Source: Erysipelotrichaceae bacterium
GTDB taxonomy: Bacteria; Bacillota_I; Bacilli_A; Erysipelotrichales; Erysipelotrichaceae
Reading direction: 5' to 3'
Length of the DNA stretch: 14,231 bases
Assembly (NCBI GenBank): GCA_030533035.1
Contig: JAUNJW010000018.1
Coordinates: 1-14,231 of the forward strand
Shown: piece by piece, positions 5,215-11,637 of the stretch
Layout of the letters: each line of letters begins with the position of its first letter
How positions within the stretch are numbered: position 1 is the first letter of the stretch
The notes under the pieces: model-generated
Database searches by the model: none
Seen by the model: the letters and a program-made list of their open reading frames with translations, nothing else
Told to the model about the DNA's origin: nothing
Program-made: the position numbers and the translations under genes

Positions 5215-6571
5215 GAATCGCGATCTGATGATAAAGATCATTTCGCACCGCCGACTGGTCATTGCGGTAGGATTCAATGTCCGGATATCTTTCTGAGATC
5301 TTGTCAGTGAAGGAACGGAAGATATTCATGCAGCGGTAAAGATTGTCCTCATAGACGATCCGGATTGTGTTGGCGTCAATCAGGGCATCGAGAAGAATAT
5401 TGCTCAGCTCGCTTCTGACTGCCTCCGCGTCCTCTTTCGCAAAATGGCTGAATGTGCCGGCAAACCAGCGCGGCTGGATCAGAAGCAGCTTGATGATCTT
5501 GCAGAAATTCGCAAGGTCGACCGAATCCTTCTCCGCCTGGATGGTAAACAGGATTGTAAAGAAGACATGCCACTGGAAATTGACGTTGAGCTGCCCTGCC
5601 ATATATCTGCCGAGTCTGTCGACAAACGGATCATAATGTGAGAACTCGGTTTCAAGGACAATCTTTTCAGAGAAATCGAGCGGATTGTCCTTCATGACGC
5701 TGAGCATCTCAAGATATGTGATCATCTTCTCCCGGTTGTTTTCCCCGTTGGCGAAATCGTGGATATAGATGTACTGGGCAATCGTCGCGGAACATTTTTT
5801 GAAATCCGTCGTGAAGCCGACCGATTCCTTCATCTTGCGGTTGACAAGGTCATTGACGGATCTTGCCACAAAGACCTTGAACCCCTGCTCATCCATGCCG
5901 ATCTGGGCCCGTTTGGATTCATAGGAGATTTCCTTGTACATGATTTCCAGCTGGCGGTCGACGACGTCAAGGTTGTCACGGATTGCCCCGAGCATATTGC
6001 GGTTGAAGGAATCATACATGACAAAGTCAGGATTCTTGTATACGACCTCATGTTCAATTTCACTCCAGAATGTATGAACCAGCGATTTGATCTGCAGCTC
6101 AAAATTGATCCTGGATTCATTGAACAGATAATAGCCGTCAATCCGGAAGATTGTGAAACCGTTGCGCTGGATCTGAGGCTGCGGCATCCGCAGGTTGAGA
6201 AAGATATTCTTGTCGATGATGCAGCGGCTGTAGCCGCCGTCGGATTCTTCAAAGAATTCGAACATCTGCTTGTAAAGTTCCGCCTCGTTGCGGATAAAAC
6301 GGCACTGCATGATAATGCCGATCAGGTCGCTGAGATGATTGATCGCGTCTTCGGCCGAATCAAAATCAAGATAAAACTGGTTGCGGATCAGCTTCTCTTT
6401 CAGGGAATTCAGGCTCTTGATCCTGGTTCTGAAGGAGACAACCGACTCACCGTCATTGAACATCGCCCGGAACGCGTTTTTGATCTGCCCTTCCGCATAG
6501 TAAAAGGCAGGCATCCTGCGCTCATAGAGTTCAAGTGTCTCGTCAATAAAACTGAAGAGTTCAAGTTTCAT
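5204..6571 (-). CDS. RelA/SpoT synthetase-domain protein with diverged active site
   Basis: Residues about 25-180 resemble the RelA/SpoT nucleotidyl-pyrophosphokinase domain that makes (p)ppGpp from ATP and GTP or GDP. Visible landmarks are RTRIKSLNSLKEKL (48-61, the R-x-K-S ATP site), DLIGI (82-86, with the metal-binding Asp), NGFTIFRI (137-144, the G-loop position) and FELQIKSLVHTFWSEIEHEVVYK (157-179, with the conserved Glu and Gln). Departures from the usual pattern are DxxGxR reading DLIGII, NGY..H reading NGF..R, and QIRT reading QIKS. There is no hydrolase (HD) domain. The C-terminal 270 or so residues look helical and I do not recognise them. Length is 455 residues, well above small alarmone synthetases (about 200-250). 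The ATG follows TAGGAG, whose TAG is the stop of the upstream methyltransferase gene. It could be an alarmone synthetase, a relative that modifies another substrate such as tRNA, or a catalytically weak binder. Confidence 0.78.
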   Translation of the reverse strand: MKLELFSFIDETLELYERRMPAFYYAEGQIKNAFRAMFNDGESVVSFRTRIKSLNSLKEKLIRNQFYLDFDSAEDAINHLSDLIGIIMQCRFIRNEAELYKQMFEFFEESDGGYSRCIIDKNIFLNLRMPQPQIQRNGFTIFRIDGYYLFNESRINFELQIKSLVHTFWSEIEHEVVYKNPDFVMYDSFNRNMLGAIRDNLDVVDRQLEIMYKEISYESKRAQIGMDEQGFKVFVARSVNDLVNRKMKESVGFTTDFKKCSATIAQYIYIHDFANGENNREKMITYLEMLSVMKDNPLDFSEKIVLETEFSHYDPFVDRLGRYMAGQLNVNFQWHVFFTILFTIQAEKDSVDLANFCKIIKLLLIQPRWFAGTFSHFAKEDAEAVRSELSNILLDALIDANTIRIVYEDNLYRCMNIFRSFTDKISERYPDIESYRNDQSAVRNDLYHQIAILFH

Positions 6572-6579
6572 AAAAGCTC

Positions 6580-7908
6580 CTAACGGAAACGAAGCTGTTT
6601 CGGATATTTGTTCTTGAGATTCCTGCCGTCCGATTTCGCGCCGCCCACCGCATGTCCGTGCCAGGTGACAGCTGTCCAGCCCTTTTCAAAAACGCCGGCA
6701 ATCTGTTCGCCATGGAAATAGCGGATGATGTCTTCATCATTCAGTTCAGCGGTTCTTATGAACCTGCTGAAGGATGACAGGAAGAAATGATGGGAAGGTT
6801 CAAACCGGCCTTTGATCACTTCGCCAAGGAATACCTGGCTGCGGATCAGATGGCAGCTGCCGGCTGAGACAAACGGCTGTGTGCCGCCGTAAACACGGCC
6901 TGCTTTCTGGAAAAGATACGGATAGGGAGTCTCAAGCATTTCTTCCAGGAAAGCCCTGGCAGACCTGTCAATGGGATCAGACTTCATCAGTCCCGGCTCC
7001 TTCGCTGCCGCAGAGGTTCCGGTCTTCCTCATTTTCGCGATGAAATGGCCTTCGCCGCCATCCATCGGAAAAATCCTGACAGCCGAATCGATTCCATGAT
7101 CTTTGATCATCCCCCTGCGTCCGAAAGAAACGCCGGCATTCTCCATAACCATGTTATCATGCAGGTTCAGAAAATGGAGAACTGTTTCTTCATTTTCGGT
7201 TTTATTGAAAGTACATGTCGAATAGACAAGCACACCGCCCGGTTTCAGGCACTTATACGCATTTTCCAGGATCATCCGCTGCCGCTCGGCGCACAGGAGC
7301 ACATTCTGCGGGCTCCAGTCCCTTACCGCGTCTTCTTCCTTGCGGAACATGCCTTCGCCAGAGCATGGCGCATCGCAGAGCACGGCGTCGAAGTATTCCG
7401 GGAATGCGGAAGCAACATCGGCAGTGTCAGCGTTCAGAACCATGCAGTTGGCAGTGCCGTTGAGTTCGATATTTTCCAGAAGAACCTGCGCCCTTTTCCT
7501 GACATATTCATTGACGCAGAGAAAACCGGTATTGCCAAGCTTTTCAGCGATCTGGGTGGATTTTGATCCGGGCGCCGCACAGAGATCCAGCACCTTCATG
7601 CCGGGCTGGGGATCCAGTACCGTCACTGCCGCGGAGGCGCTTGGCTCCTGGATATAGAAAAGCCCTGCCCGGTAAGCTGGCATCTTCCCGGCAGCTGCGC
7701 CGGAAGCGAGAAAATACCAGTTTTCCGCAAACGGGCTCTTTTCACCTGCCAGACCGGTCAGTTCAAACAGTTCAGCGGCGTCTGTTTTCAGTGTGTTGAC
7801 ACGGATGCCGCGCTGATGGGGCTGATCCAGCAGTTTCAGGTATTTTTCATATTCCTCATCAGTGAGGAGCTCTTTCATCTGCTGAAGATAAAGATCGTTC
7901 ATAAGCAT
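6580..7908 (-). CDS. RsmF/NOL1-NOP2-Sun type rRNA (cytosine-C5) methyltransferase
   Basis: This SAM-dependent enzyme forms 5-methylcytosine in RNA, most likely 16S rRNA by its RsmF/YebU-like layout. The SAM site is LDLCAAPGSKSTQ (residues 107-119). The two active-site cysteines are in DAPCSGEGMFRK (Cys182) and YSTCTFNKTENE (Cys232). The C-terminal 170 or so residues (to 442) form an extra RNA-binding-like region, as in RsmF rather than RsmB. The N-terminus (LPQxxx-like EEYEKYLKLLDQPHQRGIRVNTLK) is also typical. The ATG at 7908 follows AGGAA; a second in-frame ATG two codons on is possible. It overlaps the end of ribF by 50 bases, and its TAG stop forms part of the next ribosome binding site, so the three genes are tightly coupled. 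Confidence 0.93.
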   Translation of the reverse strand: MLMNDLYLQQMKELLTDEEYEKYLKLLDQPHQRGIRVNTLKTDAAELFELTGLAGEKSPFAENWYFLASGAAAGKMPAYRAGLFYIQEPSASAAVTVLDPQPGMKVLDLCAAPGSKSTQIAEKLGNTGFLCVNEYVRKRAQVLLENIELNGTANCMVLNADTADVASAFPEYFDAVLCDAPCSGEGMFRKEEDAVRDWSPQNVLLCAERQRMILENAYKCLKPGGVLVYSTCTFNKTENEETVLHFLNLHDNMVMENAGVSFGRRGMIKDHGIDSAVRIFPMDGGEGHFIAKMRKTGTSAAAKEPGLMKSDPIDRSARAFLEEMLETPYPYLFQKAGRVYGGTQPFVSAGSCHLIRSQVFLGEVIKGRFEPSHHFFLSSFSRFIRTAELNDEDIIRYFHGEQIAGVFEKGWTAVTWHGHAVGGAKSDGRNLKNKYPKQLRFR

Positions 7909-8821
7909 TCAGTATCTTTCCTGTGTCACGCAGATCCTGGTCCAGCTGCATGATCAGATTTGAGCGGTTCTTGAATTTCATTTCAGGACGCAGGTGACGG
8001 ATCAGATGGAGCGTGATCATACGTCCGTAGAGATCGCCCCTGAAATCAATCAGATGGGCTTCCACGGACAGGTTTTCCGAATAATTCAGCGTCGGATTAT
8101 GACCGATGTTGATCATCGCCCTGACCTTCCTGTTTCCGATCCGCGCATAGCCGGCATATACACCGGTCAATGGCATGATGTATTCCGGGGAATAGCGGAT
8201 GTTGGCTGTCGGGAATCCCATGGAGGTTCCTTTGTGGCGGCCATGGATCACGATTCCTTCCATCTGGTATTCATAGCCGAGAAGCTCATTGGCTTCTTCC
8301 ATTCTTCCTTCTTCCACCAGTTTTGAAATCCTGGTGCTGGAAATCTTGCCCTCTTCATCTTCCACCGCGTCAACGACAGCCACCTCAAAGGAAGCCTGCT
8401 GTTTCAGTGTTTCGCAGTTTCCGGCGCCCTTCGCGCCATAGTGGAAATCAAATCCGCAGACAATTCCTTTCAGGTCCAGCTGGCCGAGAATGTCGCTGAC
8501 AAAATCCTCCGGAGACATCGCTGCCATCTGCTTCGAAAAGTGCAGTACAACAATATTGTCGATGCCGAGTTCAACCGCCATGTTCATCCGCTGGCGCATG
8601 GTTGTTATATGCTTCACGTCAGTCAGATCATGGATTGTGACCCAGGGATCGGGATCAAAGGTAATCAGGGCGCTTTCACAGTGATTTCTCTTTGCCATCG
8701 CGACTGTTTCCCTGATCAGGGCCTGATGTCCCCTGTGCATGCCGTCAAAATAGCCGATACAGGCGCAAAGAGGAATCCGGCGGGTATTTCTGCGTTCGCA
8801 GCTGATGTTGATCACACGCAT
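7859..8821 (-). CDS. ribF: Bifunctional riboflavin kinase / FMN adenylyltransferase
   Basis: RibF turns riboflavin into FMN and then FAD. The N-terminal adenylyltransferase domain shows IGYFDGMHRGHQALI (residues 22-36, the HxGH-type nucleotide site) and KISSTRISKLVEEGR (159-173). The C-terminal kinase domain shows GIVIHGRHKGTSMGFPTANI (189-208), GVYAG (220-224), NIGHNPT (238-244) and EAHLIDFRGDLYG (254-266). At 320 residues it has the usual length. The ATG at 8821 shares one base with the truB stop (TAATG), the common truB-ribF arrangement. Confidence 0.97.
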   Translation of the reverse strand: MRVINISCERRNTRRIPLCACIGYFDGMHRGHQALIRETVAMAKRNHCESALITFDPDPWVTIHDLTDVKHITTMRQRMNMAVELGIDNIVVLHFSKQMAAMSPEDFVSDILGQLDLKGIVCGFDFHYGAKGAGNCETLKQQASFEVAVVDAVEDEEGKISSTRISKLVEEGRMEEANELLGYEYQMEGIVIHGRHKGTSMGFPTANIRYSPEYIMPLTGVYAGYARIGNRKVRAMINIGHNPTLNYSENLSVEAHLIDFRGDLYGRMITLHLIRHLRPEMKFKNRSNLIMQLDQDLRDTGKILNAYERSLSSADERAPH

Positions 8822-9663
8822 TACCAGAGCCCCCTGAGACAGTGGTAAAGACCGTCTTCCTGCTTTTCATAAACAGCGCACGGCTCACCGCCGTCAGTGA
8901 AAAGAATCTGCTCGCCGTATCCTTCCAGATTCAGCGCCATACCGTTGCGCACTTTCTTTTCCATCACAAGCGGGACACGCTGCCAGCGCTGATCAATGAC
9001 GTCAGCGGCCCTGACAAGTCCTTCGCCGTTTTCAAGCTGTTCAAACGTCACCGCCTGTTCAAGGGAAAGATGGTCAATTCCGGTGCGCACCAGCGATGTC
9101 ATCGCCGCCAGTTCGCCAAGCGAGGCGGCATAATCAGTAATCAGTGTCCGGATATATGTGCCTGAAGAAACACAGGCATCCATCGTATATATGTTGTCGC
9201 CGGTCTTTTCCACAGAAAGCGAAGAGACAGTGATCTTACGCGCTTCACGCTCGATTTCAATCCCTTTGCGGGCATATTCATAAAGCTTACGGCCGCCTTT
9301 TTTGATCGCGGAATACATCGGCGGCACCTGCATGATGTCACCGGTCATTGCTTTCGCTGCGCCGTCAAGCTCAGCCTGTGAATGCTCACCGGGTTCTTTT
9401 TCGGCAGTCACATTTCCCCAGATATCTTCCGTATCTGTCGCCCTGCCGAAGCTGAAAGTAGCCCGGTACTGTTTGAACTGTGCGGCGCAGTAAGGAAGAA
9501 GTTTTGTATATCTGCCAAGCAGGATAATCATAAGACCTGTCGCTTCCGGATCAAGTGTTCCGGTATGGCCTGCCTTTTTCTCATGAAAAATGCGCCGGCA
9601 TCTGCGGACGGCGTCGAAGGATGTGATCCCTGCTGGCTTGTTAAGAAGTATGACTGCATCCAT
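8821..9663 (-). CDS. truB: tRNA pseudouridine-55 synthase
   Basis: TruB makes pseudouridine 55 in the T loop of tRNAs. The 280-residue protein begins MDAVILLNKPAGITSFDAVR, the standard N-terminus. Its catalytic motif is GHTGTLDPEATGL (residues 32-44) with Asp38 as the nucleophile. GTYIRTLITDYAASLG further on is also conserved. I chose the ATG at 9663 because homology starts there; the upstream frame (to 9828) runs through the promoter and looks non-coding. There is no Shine-Dalgarno sequence, and the promoter places the transcript start within a few bases of the ATG. It is the first gene of truB-ribF-methyltransferase-RelA-like. Confidence 0.97.
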   Translation of the reverse strand: MDAVILLNKPAGITSFDAVRRCRRIFHEKKAGHTGTLDPEATGLMIILLGRYTKLLPYCAAQFKQYRATFSFGRATDTEDIWGNVTAEKEPGEHSQAELDGAAKAMTGDIMQVPPMYSAIKKGGRKLYEYARKGIEIEREARKITVSSLSVEKTGDNIYTMDACVSSGTYIRTLITDYAASLGELAAMTSLVRTGIDHLSLEQAVTFEQLENGEGLVRAADVIDQRWQRVPLVMEKKVRNGMALNLEGYGEQILFTDGGEPCAVYEKQEDGLYHCLRGLW

Positions 9664-9672
9664 AGCGGTGAT

Positions 9673-9701
9673 ATTATAACAGTGATAAAGCACAAATACA
9701 A
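9673..9701 (-). promoter_or_regulatory. truB promoter with extended -10
   Basis: On the minus strand a perfect TATAAT (9678-9673) is preceded by TGT, giving the extended -10 form TGnTATAAT. TTGTAT (9701-9696) lies at a 17-base spacing. The -10 ends only 9 bases before the A of the truB ATG, so the transcript should start 0-4 bases before the start codon. Confidence 0.72.
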
Positions 9702-9741
9702 AGCACTGCGCTTTCAAGGAACGGAATCCGATGCGAAGCAA

Positions 9742-9770
9742 TTGTGCATCAGCGGTCCGGCTTTTAAAAT
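9742..9770 (+). promoter_or_regulatory. tcdA promoter
   Basis: TTGTGC (9742-9747), a 17-base spacer and TAAAAT (9765-9770). The predicted start near 9777 leaves a leader of about 14 bases carrying AAGGTG before the ATG at 9791. It is divergent from the truB promoter, with 40 bases between the two -35 elements. Confidence 0.55.
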
Positions 9771-9790
9771 ATGGCGGGAAGGTGATCAAT

Positions 9791-10525
9791 ATGGCAGATG
9801 AAAGATACAGCAGAACAGAGATGCTCATAGGAACAGAAGCACTTGAGAAACTTGCACAGAGTCACGTGACTGTTTTCGGCGCCGGCGGTGTCGGCGGCTA
9901 TGTCATCGAGGCGCTGGCAAGAAGCGGCGTCGGAACACTGGAGATCATTGACAATGACACAGTTGTGCCAAGCAACCTCAACCGCCAGATCATTGCTGTG
10001 GAGGATACTCTGGGCATGCTGAAGACGGACGCCGCCTGCCGGAGGATTCATTCAATAAACCCGGAGATCAGAGTTATTCTCCATCCCGAATTCTATCTGC
10101 CGGAAAACAGCGGCTCCTATGATTTTGAAGCGATGGATTATGTCGTCGACGCGATTGACACAGTGACCGCGAAAATCGACCTGATTCTCAAAGCAAAGGA
10201 GCATAATATTCCGATCATCAGCGCCATGGGCTGCGGCAACCGCCTGGATCCCTCAAAGCTGAAGATATGCGATCTTTTTGAAACAAGCGGTGATCCGCTG
10301 GCAAAGATCATGCGCCATGAACTGCGCAAGCGCGGCGTCAGGTCCCTGACTGTCGTCTGTTCCGATGAAAAGCCGCTCAGACCGATTCCCGAACTGGCTG
10401 AGAAAAGCGCCCAGCCCGGCCGCCGCTCAACACCGGGATCAAGTCCGTTTGTCCCGTCTGCCGCCGGTCTTTTCATCGCCTCAAAGGTCTGCCGCGACCT
10501 GATCGGATACAAGGAAGTCAGATGA
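9791..10525 (+). CDS. tcdA: tRNA threonylcarbamoyladenosine dehydratase
   Basis: TcdA (CsdL/YgdL) is an E1-like, ATP-using enzyme that cyclises t6A at position 37 of ANN-decoding tRNAs to ct6A. The 244-residue protein opens with ERYSRTEMLIGTEALEKL. It carries the nucleotide-binding GAGGVGGYVIEALARSGVG (residues 30-48), DND (54-56), and SNLNRQI (61-67), all diagnostic of the ThiF/E1 fold in this subfamily. Later landmarks are DAIDTVTAKIDLI, AMGCGNRLDP and SPFVPSAAGL. The ATG at 9791 follows AAGGTG. Its TGA overlaps the ATG of the next gene (ATGA), so the two are translationally coupled. Confidence 0.93.
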   Translation: MADERYSRTEMLIGTEALEKLAQSHVTVFGAGGVGGYVIEALARSGVGTLEIIDNDTVVPSNLNRQIIAVEDTLGMLKTDAACRRIHSINPEIRVILHPEFYLPENSGSYDFEAMDYVVDAIDTVTAKIDLILKAKEHNIPIISAMGCGNRLDPSKLKICDLFETSGDPLAKIMRHELRKRGVRSLTVVCSDEKPLRPIPELAEKSAQPGRRSTPGSSPFVPSAAGLFIASKVCRDLIGYKEVR

Positions 10526-11361
10526 TCCGCCGCTTTTATATCGAGATCACCAGCACATGCAATCTGAGCTGCCCGTTCTGTCATAAGAACTCAAGACCGC
10601 CGCGGCGCATGTCTGCGGATGAGTTTGAACATATCGTCTCAATGGTCTCTGAAGTCACCAGGTATATCTATCTTCATGTCCAGGGAGAACCTCTCACCCA
10701 TCCTGAACTCAATCAGTTTCTGATCATCGCAGAAAGATACGGCTGCCATGTGCAGCTGGTGACCAACGCGCTGCTTCTGAAGGATCACATGGATCTTCTG
10801 AACTATCCTTCCCTGCGCAAGATTTCCTTTTCCCTGCAGTCGGTTGAAGCCCATACAATGCCGGTTGCGGAACTGATGGAACCTGTATTCACTTTTATTG
10901 AAAAAGCGTCTCTGCAGGGCCATCCGTATTGCGAGCTGCGTTTCTGGCGAGATGATCAGATGGAACAGAAGCGGACAGAGGAATGCCTTCGGATGATCCG
11001 CAGCCGCTACACGGCAAGCGACTCCGGCCGTGAAAAGAATGAGAAAATTCTTCCCGGCGTATATGTTGATTTCAGCAATCCGTTTGAATGGCCGGACACG
11101 GCAGGCCCAAGTGATGAAACCCGCGGGACATGCCTTGGCGGCATTGATCAGCTGGCCGTACTGAGCGACGGGACAGTCGTCCCCTGCTGTCTGGATGAAG
11201 ACGGGAAGATTCCGCTCGGCAATCTGTTCGACAGCACCCTGAAGGAAATTCTGAATTCAGAGCGGTACATAAACTTTGCGGATGGCATGAGACGGCATGA
11301 ACTGAGTGAAGAACTCTGCCGCAGATGCACATTCAGGAAAAGATTTGACAGAAAACTATAA
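10522..11361 (+). CDS. Radical SAM/SPASM-type protein, substrate unknown
   Basis: The N-terminus MIRRFYIEITSTCNLSCPFCHKNSRPPRRM holds the CxxxCxxC motif (Cys13, Cys17, Cys20) that binds the radical-generating 4Fe-4S cluster. HVQGEPLTHPEL follows as the GE-type SAM motif. The C-terminus has further cysteines in a SPASM/twitch-like layout: Cys204, the pair at 222-223 in DGTVVPCC, and Cys266/Cys269 in CRRC. GNLFDSTLKEI between them is a stretch common in SPASM proteins. These would bind at least one auxiliary cluster. At 279 residues it is short for the group. It overlaps tcdA by four bases (ATGA) and is the last gene of the pair. Peptide modification, an RNA-related role or enzyme activation are all possible. 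Confidence 0.85.
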   Translation: MIRRFYIEITSTCNLSCPFCHKNSRPPRRMSADEFEHIVSMVSEVTRYIYLHVQGEPLTHPELNQFLIIAERYGCHVQLVTNALLLKDHMDLLNYPSLRKISFSLQSVEAHTMPVAELMEPVFTFIEKASLQGHPYCELRFWRDDQMEQKRTEECLRMIRSRYTASDSGREKNEKILPGVYVDFSNPFEWPDTAGPSDETRGTCLGGIDQLAVLSDGTVVPCCLDEDGKIPLGNLFDSTLKEILNSERYINFADGMRRHELSEELCRRCTFRKRFDRKL

Positions 11362-11362
11362 C

Positions 11363-11388
11363 AGGTCCGCCTGATTGCGGACCTTTTC
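11363..11388 (+). terminator. Rho-independent terminator of tcdA-radical SAM
   Basis: AGGTCCGC (11363-11370) pairs perfectly with GCGGACCT (11377-11384) around a six-base loop, followed by TTTT. It starts one base after the radical SAM stop codon and runs into the stop codon of the convergent esaB gene (11390-11388). On the minus strand its U tail is poor, so termination of essC-esaB here is less certain. Confidence 0.82.
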
Positions 11389-11624
11389 TAAACGAGCACG
11401 AGCACTGAGCCGCTGCAGATCCCTTCAGCTTCGGCACTGCCTGCAGGCGGATAGAAGCGGCCGGTGGTTTCATCGAACACATGCCATTCCCTTTCAGTCT
11501 GCAGACATCCTGAAATCTCATGCGAGATCAGCTTCATCAGCAGCGATATGTTCTGGGCAACGGTGCCTTCCGCGGAAAATCCGCATTCATACTCCTTTCC
11601 GGCGGCAGGTATTTTCACCCGCAC
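11388..11624 (-). CDS. esaB: EsaB/YukD-like ubiquitin-fold component of type VIIb secretion
   Basis: EsaB/YukD is a small cytoplasmic beta-grasp protein needed for or regulating type VIIb secretion. The 78-residue protein has the family shape: an opening strand (MRVKIPAAGKEYECGFSAEGTV), a central helix (AQNISLLMKLISHEISGC), strands with WHVFDETTGRFYPP, and a final GICSGSVLVLV like the usual 'G..dGd.L.LV' end. The identification rests largely on its position 13 bases after essC. The start is GTG at 11624 (a second GTG lies two codons on) with no good ribosome binding site, so translation may depend on coupling to essC. Its stop codon abuts the hairpin of the convergent operon. Confidence 0.75.
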   Translation of the reverse strand: MRVKIPAAGKEYECGFSAEGTVAQNISLLMKLISHEISGCLQTEREWHVFDETTGRFYPPAGSAEAEGICSGSVLVLV

Positions 11625-11637
11625 GCGGATATGTTTT

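Noticed and set aside
5759-6583. Plus-strand open frame of 274 codons
   Set aside because: It is antisense to the RelA/SpoT-like gene, which has clear motifs and a ribosome binding site. The plus frame shows no domain.
9664-9828. In-frame extension of truB by 55 residues
   Set aside because: It crosses both divergent promoters and the start of tcdA. TruB homology begins at 9663.
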